DNA from: Tragulus kanchil | Taxonomy: Eukaryota; Chordata; Mammalia; Artiodactyla; Tragulidae | Direction of reading: 5' to 3' | Assembly (NCBI GenBank): GCA_022376925.1 | Contig: JAIOJX010000030.1 | Coordinates: forward strand, 168,279,084 to 168,343,083 | Length of the DNA stretch: 64,000 bases | Shown here: in pieces, positions 11,833 to 23,482 of the stretch | Numbering within the stretch: the stretch's first letter is position 1 | How the letters are laid out: every line of letters begins with the position of its first letter | The notes under the pieces: model-generated | What the model saw: only the letters and a program-made list of their open reading frames with translations | Database searches by the model: none | What the model was told of the DNA's origin: nothing | Program-made: the position numbers and the translations under genes

Positions 11833-12108
11833 TTTTTTTTTTTTTTTAAGTTTGGCCTCTTATATTGTTTTTTTATTTATTTATCTTCATCCATCTTTAT
11901 TCTTTGGCCCATGTGGGCCTCCCATTGCAGTGGCCTCTCTTGTTGCAGAGCACTGGCTCTGGGCGCATGTGCTTCAGAGCCTGGCTCACAATTGGACACA
12001 TCAGTCCAGCTGCTCCGCGGCACGTGGGATCTACATGGGCCAGGGATCGAACTGGTGCCCTCTGCACTGCAAGGTGGACTCTATCCACTGGATCACCGGG
12101 GAAGCCCA
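11833..12108 (-). repeat. CHR-like SINE with novel tail (D3 copy)
   Basis: Copy of 10693-10968; it differs by one base in the head (caccggggaagc instead of caccagggaagc). Confidence 0.85.
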
Positions 12109-12401
12109 CAAGTGTTCTGTATTTTGACCGTGGCCTTGTCATGTGCATCCCCATATGTGATAAACCTGCACACAACTTAAAGACACACAGGTGCAGGTAA
12201 GACTGATGAAATCTGAACCAGGTTCGTGGACTGTAGCAGTTTCCTGGTTGTGCTAGTATATGATTTTGCAAGAGGTCACCACTGGAGAAATGGGTGAAAG
12301 ATACATGAGTCTACAATTATCTCAGGCTTAAAGGTTTTTACAATGTAATTACAACCATTTGCACATGAGTAACCCATGTCTGGGAAAACTTGAAAAGCAG
12401 G

Positions 12402-12612
12402 GGGAATTTCCCTGGTGGTCCAGTGGCTAAGACTCTGCCCTCCCAAAGCAGGGGGCCTGGGTTCAAACTCTGGTCGGGAAACTAGATCCCACATGCTGCA
12501 ACTAAGAGTTACATGCTGAACTAAAGATCTCACATGCTGTAACAAAGATCAAAGATCCTGATGCTGTAACCAAGATCCAGCACAGTCAAAATGAATACAT
12601 ACTTAAAAAAAA
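12402..12612 (+). repeat. CHR-like SINE (simple-body type)
   Basis: Head aatttccctggtggtccag, B-box-like gggttcaaactctgg, short repeated 'agatcccacatgctg' units and an A-rich tail. An intact head here shows what the D3 first copy has lost. Confidence 0.75.
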
Positions 12613-12898
12613 AAAATGGAAAGAAAAGCAGGTAGTAAAATTATTTCCCAAGAGTGTTAATATGTTACAAATAATTCATAGGATTTTTACACTGCAATTG
12701 CTTTTATTATCACACAGATTTTGAGCCTTTCAACTCCTCTGAAAGGTGTAGGATCCCAATTTTCTATATAAATTCTGAGTCCTTACTGAAGCACCCAGTG
12801 TCCCTCCCTGACTCAGCACCACTTGCCTCACCAGCCTCACCTCTGCCTACTCTGGCCACACCCAACTTCTTGTTTTTTGAACCTGCTTTGTCTCTGTT

Positions 12899-13020
12899 TG
12901 GAGAAGGACACAGCAACCCACTCCAGTATTCTTGCATGGAGAATTCTATGGACAGAGGAGGCTGGCGGGTTATATAGTCCATGGGGCCACAAAGAATCAG
13001 ACATGACTCTTTTAGTGCTT
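12899..13020 (+). repeat. Bov-A/Bov-tA fragment
   Basis: It contains caacccactccagtattctt and tccatggggccacaaagaat, the BovA monomer. No tRNA head is present. Confidence 0.8.
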
Positions 13021-13377
13021 CCAGGTTTGCACGCGCTTTTCTCTTCTCCTGAAACTTTCCCACATGCAGCTGACCTTCTCGGCTCCTTTTTTTCTTTTTT
13101 TAATTGAAATACGGTTGATTTACAACATTGTGTTTCTGGCATCCAACAAGGTGATTAGTTATACATACATATATGTATTCTTTTTCATATTCTTTCTTAC
13201 TAAGGGTTATACCTAGGCCCTTGTTGTTTATTTTATGTAGCAGTTTATCTACTAACCCTAACCTCCTAAATTATCCTCCCCCACCTCCTTTCCCCTTTGG
13301 TAACTCTTATGTTTGTGTTCTATGTCTGACAGTCTGTTTCTGTTTCATAGATAAGTTCATTTCCATCCTATTATAAA

Positions 13378-13697
13378 GATTTATTTATGTATTTATTTAT
13401 TTTGGTGGGGGTGGGGTGGGGAGGGAGGGGAACAGGCGGGCCACTTCCATTGGTCTTTCATTTGTCCATTTTCATCCATCTTTGTTCTTTGGCCCATGTG
13501 GGCCTCCCATCGCGGTGGCCTCTGTAGTTGCAGAGCACTGGCTCTGGGCGCATGCACTCCAGAGCTCCGGCTCGATAATTGGACACATCAGTCCAGCTGC
13601 TCCGCGGCACGTGGGATCTTCCCAGGCCAGGGATCGAACCGGCGCCCCCTGCACTGCAAGGCAATGTCCTTACCCACTGGACCACCAGGGAAGCCCC
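13378..13697 (-). repeat. CHR-like SINE with novel tail, full-length reference copy
   Basis: Read on the minus strand: tRNA-like head with A-box-like tggtccagtgggtaagg and B-box-like ggttcgatccc; a CHR-like body with two 'ctcc/gagctctgg' and 'gagccagtgctctgc' units; a private 3' part (ccaaagaacaaagatggatg ... agaccaatagaagtggcc); a C-rich stretch; and (AATA)n. The target site tcctattataaa is repeated exactly at 13366 and 13700. Confidence 0.93.
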
Positions 13698-13965
13698 CGT
13701 CCTATTATAAATCCCACATATAACTGATACCATATCAGCCTGACTAACGTCACTTAGTATGATCATCTCTAGCTCCATCCATGTTGATGCAGATAGCATT
13801 ATTTCATTCTTTACTATGGCCAAGTAGTATCCCTCTGTGTATGTACCACATCTTCTTTATCCATTCATCTGTCCACGGACATTTAGGTTGTTTCCATATC
13901 TTGGCTGTTGTAAATGGTGCTGCTATGAACATTGGGGTACATGTATTTTTTTTAATAGCTTTTTT

Positions 13966-15290
13966 TTTTTTAATTTATTTTTATTCTTTATTTTAAAGGT
14001 TTTACAGAGTTTTGTTGTTCACAGACATGTATGTTCCCAGATCAGTCATATGCATATCCATGGTCCCCACCCGCCCAGATCCCCCCATCCCACCCCTCCA
14101 GACCTTCGCCCCAAGCCATTGTAAGCACTCCTATTCCCTTAGCACTATGACACTAGCTATCTTTTCCACACATAACACTATAGGTTTCCTTGTTACTTCC
14201 TCCATGCTTCCCCCTCCTTATTTCTTCTCCACGATGTCCCTATGTCTATGCTCTGTCTTTTTTTCTATGAGTTCCCTGTGTGTGATATCAAGACCGTCCT
14301 ACTAGATTCCATATATGTGTGTTAGTATACTCTATTTGTCTTTCTCTTTTTGACTTACTTCACTTTTTATGATAGGTTCTAGAGCCAGCCACTTCATTAG
14401 GACTGAGTCTTCTGCATTTCTTTTAACAGCTGAGTAGTATTCCATTGTATATATGTACCAGAGCTTCTGGATCCATTCATTCGTCGATGGACATCTAGGT
14501 TGCTTCCATGTTTTGGCTATTGTATAGAGAGCTGCGATGAACATTGGGGTATAGGTGCTTCTTTCAGATTTGATTTCATCAGGGTATAAGCCTAAGAGTA
14601 GGATTTCTGGGTCATAGGGTGCTTCTATTTTTAGTTTTTTAAGAAATCTCCATACTGTCTTCCATAGAGGCTATATCAATTTACATTCCCACCAGCAATG
14701 CAAGAGGGTTCCCTTTTCTCCGCAGCCTCTCCAGCATTTATTGTCTGCAGATTTTTTTGAAGATGGCCATTCTGACGGGTGTGAGGTGATATCTCATTGT
14801 AGTTTTAATTTGCATTTCTCTAATAATAAGCGAGGTTGAGCATCATTTCATGTGCCATCTGTATGTCCTCTTTGGAGAGGTGTCTCTTTAGATCTTTTTC
14901 CCATTTTTTGATTGGGTTGTTCGTTTTCCCTGTGCTGAGTTGTCTGAGTTGCTTGTAGATTTTGGAGATTAATTCTTTGTCTGTTGTTTCATTTGCTATG
15001 ATTTTCTCCCACTCTGTGGGGTGTCTGTTGAGCTTTTTTGTAATTTCTTTTGCTGTACAAAAGCTTTTAAGTTTCATGAGGTCCCATATGTTCATTTTTC
15101 TTTTCAGTTCTGCTATTTTAGTTGATGGGTCAGAGAAGATCTTGCTTTGATTGATGTCCTTGAGAGTTTTGCCTATATTTTCTCCTCTAAGAGTTTGATG
15201 GTTTCTGGTCTTACATTTAGGTCTTTAATCCATTTTGAGTTGATCTTTGTGTATGGTGTCAGGGAATGTTCCAATTTCATTTTTTTAATA
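13966..15290 (-). mobile_element. Younger 5'-truncated L1 nested in older L1
   Basis: Starts with poly(T) and carries an L1 3' UTR and the ORF2 C-terminus in reverse (peptide MNIWDLMKLKSFCTAKEI and onward near 14820-15095). The target-site repeat ttttttaatagctttt flanks both ends (13950s and 15285; again 15942 in D4). It is truncated within ORF2. Confidence 0.85.
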
Positions 15291-15969
15291 GCTTTTTAAG
15301 GAACTTCCATGATGTCTTCCATAGAGGCTGTATCAATTTACATTCCCACCAGCAATGCAAGAGGGTTCCCTTTTCTCCGCAGCCTCTCCAGCATTTATTG
15401 TCTGCAGATTTTTTTGAAGATGGCCATTCTGACGGGTGTGAGGTGATATCTCATTGTAGTTTTAATTTGCATTTCTCTAATAATAAGCGAGGTTGAGCAT
15501 CATTTCATGTGCCATCTGTATGTCCTCTTTGGAGAGGTGTCTCTTTAGATCTTTTTCCCATTTTTTGATTGGGTTGTTCGTTTTCCCTGTGCTGAGTTGT
15601 CTGAGTTGCTTGTAGATTTTGGAGATTAATTCTTTGTCTGTTGTTTCATTTGCTATGATTTTCTCCCACTCTGTGGGGTGTCTGTTGAGCTTTTTTGTAA
15701 TTTCTTTTGCTGTACAAAAGCTTTTAAGTTTCATGAGGTCCCATATGTTCATTTTTCTTTTCAGTTCTGCTATTTTAGTTGATGGGTCAGAGAAGATCTT
15801 GCTTTGATTGATGTCCTTGAGAGTTTTGCCTATATTTTCTCCTCTAAGAGTTTGATGGTTTCTGGTCTTACATTTAGGTCTTTAATCCATTTTGAGTTGA
15901 TCTTTGTGTATGGTGTCAGGGAATGTTCCAATTTCATTTTTTTAATAGCTTTTTAAGGAACTTCCATGA
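14656..15969. repeat. Direct duplication D4 (offset 657)
   Basis: Copy 1 is 14656-15312 and copy 2 is 15313-15969. It is shorter than all other duplications. The seam lies where the younger and older L1 share sequence (ttccatag.ggct), so recombination between two L1s or an assembler jump on homology is possible. Confidence 0.9.
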
Positions 15970-16532
15970 TGTTTTCCATAGCGGCTGCACCAAGTTGCAT
16001 TCCCATCAACAGTGTGGGAGGATTCCCTCCTCTCCAAACCCTCTCCAGCATCTGTTATTTGTAGACTTTGATGATGGCCATTCTGACCTGAGTGAGGTGA
16101 TACCTCATTGTAATAGTTTGGATTTGCATTCCTCCAATGATTAGCAACACAGCTAACATTCTCTAAATCCTCTTTATGTTATTGGTCACATCAGATGTCC
16201 TTAGGAACCTTTGCTTGACTCTCCAGTCCCTTCATCCTAACGTGGCACTTGGTACACTGAATTCTGTTTCTTGTTTTGTTTCCCTGCACGCTGACCATGA
16301 GCACCTCATAAACAGGGACACAAACTCTTATAATCTTTACACTCCAGGGGCCCAGTTCAGTGCTTTAGTACCTAGTAGATGCTCCATAAGTGAATTTGGT
16401 TGAACCAAAGTAAATTCTGAAGAAATAGACCTGGAATTGAAATACACAGACTTTATTTCTAAAACCCTTCATTATACCACTTAGTGTATCTAAGATTTCT
16501 ACCTGAATATTTACATATTAGTACTTAGGACG

Positions 16533-16806
16533 TTGTTTTTTTTTTTTTTTTTGACCACTTTTATTGGTCTTTCATTATTTTCATCCATCCTTGTTCTTTG
16601 GCCTGTGTGGGCCTCCCATTACAGTGGCCTGTCTCATTGCAGAGCACCAGCTCTGGACGCATGCGCTCCAGAGCTACAGCTCGGTAATTGGACACATCGG
16701 TCCAGCTGCTCCGCGGCACGTGGGATCTTCCCAGGCCAGGGATCGAACCGGTGCCCCTTGCACTGCAAGGCAGAGTCTTTACCCACTGGACCACCAGGGA
16801 AGCCCA
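16533..16806 (-). repeat. CHR-like SINE with novel tail, short form
   Basis: Left end is poly(T) followed by ccacttttattggtc; the head complement is at right. Imperfect target-site repeat aggac(g)tt. Confidence 0.88.
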
Positions 16807-17077
16807 GGACTTATTTTTATTTGGGACATATTTCTTTCCTTCTGTAATCTCTTCAGTTCCTATCTAGAAGTCTCTAAGATTTACAGTGGTTTGTCCTGAA
16901 TATTAATATTTCTGGCATTCCATAGTCTTTTTCTTATCACTTACTTGAACTTTCCTTCCAGGAGAATAATTTTCCTGTTAACGATTTCTTATACCATTTA
17001 TTGGAGTCCTAAACTTGGACTCTTAAAGTAATAAAAAACTTAAGTATTTCTTCCTTTCCTTTTTTTAAATATTGTAG

Positions 17078-17310
17078 CTTTTTGAAAGATTACCAAGTTA
17101 TTTTGACCTGCAGAGGAGACTGATGCATTTGGAGGACCAAATAAGCTATCTTCTGGGTGGCATCCAAGTTGTTTATATTGAAGAACTACAGCCAGTGTTG
17201 ACACTTGAAGAATATTACTCTCTTCTTGACGTGTTCTATAATAGACTTTTAAAAAGTCGAGTACCTTTTCACCCTCGAAGTCTGCGTGGTTTACAAATGA
17301 TCCTAAACAG
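17078..17310 (+). CDS. TCAIM: TCAIM internal exon (fourth in window)
   Basis: The acceptor is attgtag at 17077, preceded by a T/C-rich tract, and the donor is cag|gtacgt. The exon holds 77 codons plus two bases. It opens LFERLPSYFDLQRRLMHLED and ends in LQMILN, with the last two bases starting a Ser codon. Acidic and aromatic residues cluster around IEELQPVLTLEEYYSLLDVF. No in-frame stop or frameshift is seen. This is the largest internal TCAIM exon in the window. Confidence 0.94.
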
Positions 17311-17579
17311 GTACGTATCTAAAACAATTACTTTTATTCATTTACTCAGATGGGTTGTGTGTGTACTGCATGAAACTGTTTTGTGTATTTCCATGTGTGA
17401 GTCTTAGGAGTTAAAGAAAGGAATGTTACCGCCTCTGTTGGTGACACTCTTTTTACACCTGAGAAAAACCAACATGAGAGGATTACAAAGAATGAGTTTC
17501 TATAATCTGTAAATATATTGCTGCTTACAGGGCAAATCAGTCCCATGGAAAATTTCAACTAATGGGAAATCAACAGTGT

Positions 17580-17690
17580 GTGTTTCATACACCATGCTTG
17601 GTCCTCACGCATAATCTCTTCAGCTCTCAGAACCTCACCACTAGGTGGTTTACTACCCTCATCTTATGAATGAGCAAGGTCCCAGGGACA
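17580..17690 (-). repeat. MIR-like fragment
   Basis: Ancient core sequence resembling reversed MIR (acaccatgcttggtcctcacg ... ctcatcttatgaatgagcaagg). It lies in the TCAIM intron 17311-18059. Confidence 0.5.
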
Positions 17691-17754
17691 GGATGGATAT
17701 GGTTATCCTGGTAAAGTGTGTCTCTTCTGGGGCAGCAAAACTTCCAAGTCAGGA

Positions 17755-17911
17755 CTTTCCTGGTGGTCCAGTGATTAAAGATACCTTCAATGCAGAGGAC
17801 ACGGGTTCGATTCTGGGTCGGGGGACTAATATCCCATATGGCTTGGAGCAAGTAAGCCCTCCTGCCTCAACAACAGTGAAACTAAGACTAATGGAAAAAA
17901 AAAAAAAAAAC
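17755..17911 (+). repeat. CHR-like SINE (short)
   Basis: Head gactttcctggtggtccag, B-box-like gggttcgattctggg and a long A tail ending near 17910. Flanked by aacttccaagtca on both sides. Confidence 0.8.
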
Positions 17912-18059
17912 TTCCAAGTCAGTTTTGCTCTACCATTAAGGTAGATTTTCTTAATGAATTCTTTTTCCATTAATCAGACTAATAAAATTGTTTCTTCAGG
18001 GATGGAATGGTGGATGGAGAGATGGCTGATTTTTTTCTTTTATGTATGCTCCATTACAG

Positions 18060-18191
18060 TGATAGATATGCTCCCAGTCTGCACGAACTTGGGCATTTTA
18101 ACATCCCAATCCTCTGTGATCCAGCAAACCTTCAATGGTTTATTCTCACCAAAGCCCAACAAGCAAGAGAGAACATGAAGAGAAAAGAAGA
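18060..18191 (+). CDS. TCAIM: TCAIM internal exon (fifth in window)
   Basis: The acceptor is ccattacag at 18059 and the donor is ga|gtgagt. One base closes the Ser codon, then 43 codons read DRYAPSLHELGHFNIPILCD and end with the basic stretch RENMKRKE, leaving two bases of a Glu codon. The match to mammalian TCAIM is clear. The following intron (18192-20428) contains L1 3' fragments near 19.2-20.1 kb. Confidence 0.94.
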
Positions 18192-18192
18192 G

Positions 18193-19195
18193 TGAGTACT
18201 CTTAACCTTCTTCCTATCTTACCATTCTCATCGGGTCTAGTTGTTAAAAACAACAGAAAAGGTATTCAGAGGTGGGGCAGAGGGATAAATTAGGAGGCTG
18301 GAGTTAACATATACACAATAGTATTTATATAAAATAGATCGTCAGGCACTTACAGCACTGAGAACTACTCAACACTCAGTAATAACCTATATAGTAAAAG
18401 AATGCAAAAAAGAGTAAGATATATGTGTATATATAACTGAATCAGCTTGTGTGACATGAAAGAAACACGGTGTAAATAACCTCTACTCCAGAAGAAAATA
18501 CAAATTACATGAGAAGAGAAAATTAAACACGAGTGCCTAGTCTCAACCCATCCATCCTGTGGGCTTTGTAGAGTCACATCCATGGGGCCTGAGCAGGCCT
18601 GGGTCCCTAGGATGGACTGACTGAGGCTGGTGGGGAGCATGTGAATGCAAATGAGCCCCTCCTTCAATCTTGGAGTCCCTAGCCCTTTGTGCATGGGACC
18701 TCAGTCTTCACATCCAGGCTGGGCCTGCTCCACCCACACTAAGCCTCTAGTTCCCCAAAACAGTGGCAGGCTCTGGGCTACAAGAGCTTTGCCCAGTCCT
18801 CCTCTCTCCAAGTCACCAGGGTTCAGCTTCCCAGTTTCAACCTCCTTCCTTTCAGTCACTCCACCTACATATGACAGCAGCCTCAGCATCAGGGATTTCC
18901 TGGGATTAAGATTTGTTTGGAGAGTGATGAGTAGGGAAAAGAAGTAATGGGACACAAGCCCTTAGGTGTTTGTTCAGGCACTTTCCCCTCCAGTTTACAA
19001 CCCAGAAACAGGACTTCTGCTAGGGCTCTGGTTGCCCAAGGAAGCAGAACTGGGCACGAAGAAATGCTGCTACCTTGTGTGGTCACTTCTCATACCAACT
19101 GTCAACCGTGCTGATGGGCACTTTATATTCACAATGCCTGCAGGGGTGCAAATGCCACCTGCCCTCCCTTCGAGAAATGTCCTGCAGTAGGTAAC
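18193..19195 (+). other. TCAIM intron, no recognised element apart from an L1 scrap
   Basis: A short L1 3'-end-like piece lies at about 18405-18490. The remainder is moderately GC-rich single-copy sequence. Short open frames on both strands lack support. Confidence 0.4.
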
Positions 19196-19224
19196 TGAAA
19201 GATTTCAAAAGGGGTCAAACATTC

Positions 19225-20120
19225 AAGAGGCCAGTGTCACACTGTGTAAGAAAGAAAGCACACAAGAAGTTGCTCAGCATCACTAAATACTAGAGAAAAG
19301 CAGTTCAAAACTACAACAAGGTATCTCCTTACACCCATCAGAATGGCCACCATCACTAAATGCTGGAGAAGATGTGGAGAAAAAGGAATCCTCCTCCACC
19401 ACTGGTCAGAAGGCAAATGGGTAACAGCCGCTGTGGAGAACAGTATGGAGGTTCCTTCAAAAGTAAAACTAGAGCTAGCATATGCTTTGGCAGTGCCACT
19501 CTTGGAATTACCCAGGATAAAACAACAGATCCAGAGAAACCCATCCTTTGAAAAGACACATGCACCTCAGCATTCACTGGAGCACTGTTTACAATAGCCA
19601 AAGCACAGAGGCCACGAAAATGTCCATCATCGATAGAGAAACCCATAAAGATGTGGTACATGTAGTAATGGACTATTAAGCATGAAAAGAGGATGACATA
19701 AAGCCATCTGCAGCAGCATGGATGGACCTAGAGAAAATAAAGTAAGCCAGACAGACAAAGACGAGTATCCGAGGCTCTGACTTACAGCTGGGAGGGTGGC
19801 CTCCTCCAGGGCCTGGCCCTGCGGTTGTCCAGGAATCCCCAGAAGTCAGTCCTGCCTAGGTTGGGGTTGGACAGTAGGGGCTCCTGAAGCTGTGGGTCGT
19901 CTTCTCCATTTCCTGCTTTTCTTAATCACCAACAGCTGCTTGGGGAGGCCAGGTAAGAGCCTTTTGAGTTGTGTATTCATTAGATTAACAAGGCCCTACT
20001 CAATAATCCGAAATAACTTATAAGGGAAAATAATAGATCTATGTCTGTATAACTGAATCACTTCTCTGTACAGCAGAAACTAACACAATGTAAATCACCT
20101 GTACATCAATAAAAAATTTT
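19225..20120 (+). mobile_element. Old L1 3' fragments
   Basis: 19225-19790 resembles the end of ORF2 and the L1 3' UTR (tggagaagatgtggagaaaa). 20025-20120 is the typical L1 terminus (ataactgaatcacttctctg ... caataaaaaa). They are separated by about 230 bases of unassigned sequence. Confidence 0.7.
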
Positions 20121-20428
20121 TTACTGAGAAATTAAACCTCAATTAAAAAAATAAAAATTTTTAAAAAGCAAAACAAATTATCTTGACCTCATTACTGCTA
20201 AAATGATGGAACAGATACTTAAAGATACATGTGGAAATAATAGGTGCTAACTGCTAACCACAGGCAAGTCTTCAGAGCACGTGATCTGACCTCTGTGGGA
20301 GCACTTTCAGTGTTGAAAGGAGAAACCTCTAGTCCAATATACAAAAACAGGTTTTGTGTTTTGCATTTTATATTCTTTTATTTGGCTATGGCTTGTGGCA
20401 GTCATCTGTTTTGTTTTTGGCATAACAG

Positions 20429-20669
20429 GTTGAAGGTCGTTGAAAACGAACTGATTGAGGCTTCCACCAAGAAATTTTCTCTGGAGAAGTTTTACAAGGA
20501 GCCCAGCGTTTCCAGTATACAAATGGTGGATTGCTGTAAGAGACTTCTAGAACAATCACTGCCTTACCTACAAGGGATGCACCTCTGTGTTTCCCATTTC
20601 TACTCTGTCATGCAGGATGGAGACCTCTGTATTCCTTGGAACTGGAAAGATGGAGAAGCCATGAAGTAA
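20429..20669 (+). CDS. TCAIM: TCAIM terminal exon with stop codon
   Basis: The acceptor is cataacag at 20428. The first base completes a Glu codon; 79 codons and a TAA at 20667-20669 follow. The peptide begins LKVVENELIEASTKKFSLEK and ends in CIPWNWKDGEAMK, the recognisable TCAIM C-terminus. The six exons total 919 bases. After the single leading base they give exactly 306 codons including the stop, so the splice chain is self-consistent. That is roughly the last 60% of a protein of about 496 residues in human (from memory). An ATG-started frame running in from 20244 crosses the intron and is not the real start. Confidence 0.95.
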
Positions 20670-21795
20670 CACAGAAATCTATATTATTTTTTAAAGAGAT
20701 AAGTAACTATTACACTTATTTAAATCCACAACTTGATGTAACAGCATTATTACATGTTACAGGAACAGAGTTTCTAATTGCTGCTTTAAAAGTAGACTTC
20801 TTCAAAAAATGAGTATCTATTAGGAAACTTGTTTTTAAAAAGTTTTACCTACCAGTGGTTTCTTATCCCCTAGATAGTATTTCTTATCTGACTGGCAGGA
20901 CTGGCAGAAAAAATGTCAGGAAGAACATATTTATAGTGGTATGAAGACGGAATTTCTACAAGATGAAAGATACATATTTTTTAATATGAGTCAACATTGG
21001 TAAGTATAAACAGATCTCGTTCAGTACTGCACTGCAGTCTTGGAACTCATTTCCACATGGAGCAAATTCAATGGCAACTTGATAGTTACATCACATGTGT
21101 CAGTACACATACCTGTATTTTGCAGCCAGTTATGCAGTTTCAGCCATCAAGTGAATATATGATACTGACTTTATCATAAGCTGTCTGCGGGAGTTTGTGA
21201 AAGCACCTCCAGTGACGGATCATTTCAAGCTTCCCATAGATACATGTGTGTGTGTTGCTGAGTACCTTCACTGTTCACCTAAACTATCATAACATTGTTT
21301 GTTCATCGACTGTACCCCAATACAAAATTAAAAGTTTTTTAAAAATAATGTTTTCCTACTCATTAAGATATTGTAACTCTTGGTAGCCTATAACCAGGGG
21401 ACACAGGTTTTGGGTTTTTTTGAATCATTGAATTAGGTGATTCATTTGTTTCATGGACAAACACTATCCAGGAAAATCCTTGTTTCTCAAAGAGTTCCAC
21501 CAACTAGGGTCAAGTTTCCAGTGACTCAGACCACTTAGGGTCTTGTCAGCCCTCTCGGCCCTGGTCTTCCAGTGATTGGAACACTGGTTAAAACCTGAGT
21601 CACCCCGTGTCCACAGTTGTGTGGACTTTACTGAACCCACAGCCCAGCCCCAAGCTCTGTAGACACAGGGCTTCTCCCTCTGCAGGTACTTCCCTTAGGA
21701 TATTTTTTACCAGAACCAAAACTTCTTCAGCTTGTTTCTCAAAAGGACAAGGTGAATCCCAATCTGTAATACCATTTTTGAGGCTCTAACTGCTG
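20670..21795 (+). other. TCAIM: Probable TCAIM 3' UTR and downstream sequence
   Basis: This AT-rich sequence follows the TCAIM stop. No AATAAA hexamer is seen until about 21796; further ones lie near 22256 and 22317, so the cleavage site is uncertain. A remnant resembling an L1 3' end lies near 21285-21345. Duplication D5 starts at 21247 and repeats the second half of this stretch about 1.1 kb downstream. Confidence 0.5.
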
Positions 21796-23482
21796 AAGAA
21801 ATAAAGGGAATTTTCCATAGTGCATTCGAAAGGAAAAGCAATGTTAAAAACGATCCTAGAAGCATCTTTTAAGTGTACCTGAAGCCATGATTATTTGAAT
21901 GGTTTAAATACAAATGTGCGTTCAAGTATTGATTTGTAATTATTATAGTTTGCACATATCATCCTTTTAACCTGTGCCTAACAACTGTACTTTTTTTCTT
22001 TTTTCTAATGTAAAAATGTTGCCTATAAAGGTTTTCCAGAGCCAAATGATGGGAATGTAAAATTCTTCAGAGGTAACACAAGAAGATTTATTGGAGGGAC
22101 TTTAGTGGTGGTGCAGTGGTTAGAACTCAGTGCTTTCAGTGCTGAGGACACAGGTTCGATCCCTGGTTGGGAAACTAAGATCCAGCCAACTGTGTGGCTG
22201 AAAAAAAAAAGTTAATTGGAAAAATAAGTTTGGGTTATGCCATTTCTAAAATCAACTAATAAAGAATCCTCAGTAATAAGTTTTGAATTAAACTTTGCCT
22301 CAGAACTAGTTGTTATATAATAAATGTTAACCGGATCATTGTTTTCTTATTCCTTAAATTTTGTTGTGTGTGTTGCTGAGTACCTTCACTGTTCACCTAA
22401 ACTATCATAACATTGTTTGTTCATCGACTGTACCCCAATACAAAATTAAAAGTTTTTTAAAAATAATGTTTTCCTACTCATTAAGATATTGTAACTCTTG
22501 GTAGCCTATAACCAGGGGACACAGGTTTTGGGTTTTTTTGAATCATTGAATTAGGTGATTCATTTGTTTCATGGACAAACACTATCCAGGAAAATCCTTG
22601 TTTCTCAAAGAGTTCCACCAACTAGGGTCAAGTTTCCAGTGACTCAGACCACTTAGGGTCTTGTCAGCCCTCTCGGCCCTGGTCTTCCAGTGATTGGAAC
22701 ACTGGTTAAAACCTGAGTCACCCCGTGTCCACAGTTGTGTGGACTTTACTGAACCCACAGCCCAGCCCCAAGCTCTGTAGACACAGGGCTTCTCCCTCTG
22801 CAGGTACTTCCCTTAGGATATTTTTTACCAGAACCAAAACTTCTTCAGCTTGTTTCTCAAAAGGACAAGGTGAATCCCAATCTGTAATACCATTTTTGAG
22901 GCTCTAACTGCTGAAGAAATAAAGGGAATTTTCCATAGTGCATTCGAAAGGAAAAGCAATGTTAAAAACGATCCTAGAAGCATCTTTTAAGTGTACCTGA
23001 AGCCATGATTATTTGAATGGTTTAAATACAAATGTGCGTTCAAGTATTGATTTGTAATTATTATAGTTTGCACATATCATCCTTTTAACCTGTGCCTAAC
23101 AACTGTACTTTTTTTCTTTTTTCTAATGTAAAAATGTTGCCTATAAAGGTTTTCCAGAGCCAAATGATGGGAATGTAAAATTCTTCAGAGGTAACACAAG
23201 AAGATTTATTGGAGGGACTTTAGTGGTGGTGCAGTGGTTAGAACTCAGTGCTTTCAGTGCTGAGGACACAGGTTCGATCCCTGGTTGGGAAACTAAGATC
23301 CAGCCAACTGTGTGGCTGAAAAAAAAAAGTTAATTGGAAAAATAAGTTTGGGTTATGCCATTTCTAAAATCAACTAATAAAGAATCCTCAGTAATAAGTT
23401 TTGAATTAAACTTTGCCTCAGAACTAGTTGTTATATAATAAATGTTAACCGGATCATTGTTTTCTTATTCATTAATAGTTTA
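21247..23482. repeat. Direct duplication D5 (offset 1118)
   Basis: Copy 1 is 21247-22364 and copy 2 is 22365-23482. Copy 1's last 18 or so bases before the seam (attccttaaattttgttg) do not match the corresponding end of copy 2 (attcattaatagtttac). It contains possible TCAIM polyadenylation hexamers twice. Confidence 0.92.
22095..22211 (+). repeat. tRNA-derived SINE, short
   Basis: Head gggactttagtggtggtgcag, B-box ggttcgatccctgg and a poly(A) end. Repeated at 23213-23329 by D5. Confidence 0.75.

Larger units (their letters stand above)
9886..12400 (+). mobile_element. Old L1 3' region, counted twice because of D3
   Basis: ORF2-end and 3' UTR-like sequence in + orientation, lying head to head with the minus-strand L1 at 8680-9875. 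It is interrupted by SINEs at 10693 and 11833 and by a poly(T)-only insertion at 10261. The single-copy length is about 1.4 kb. Confidence 0.6.
10141..12424. repeat. Direct duplication D3 (offset 1140-1141)
   Basis: Copy 1 is 10141-11281 and copy 2 is 11282-12424. Just before the seam copy 1 has lost several bases of a SINE head (aatttcctggtccagtgg) that copy 2 keeps intact (aatttccctggtggtccag). There is a small indel near 10183. Confidence 0.92.
13090..16165 (-). mobile_element. Old L1 (minus), interrupted by a SINE and a younger L1
   Basis: Pieces at 13090-13377, 13698-13957 and about 15960-16165 form one old L1 3' part in reverse. The SINE at 13378 and the younger L1 at 13966 were inserted into it. 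No coding capacity remains. Confidence 0.75.

Noticed and set aside
14820..15752. Two 91-codon frames (MNIWDLMKLK and onward)
   Set aside because: These are the C-terminal part of L1 ORF2 in a truncated element, present twice because of D4.
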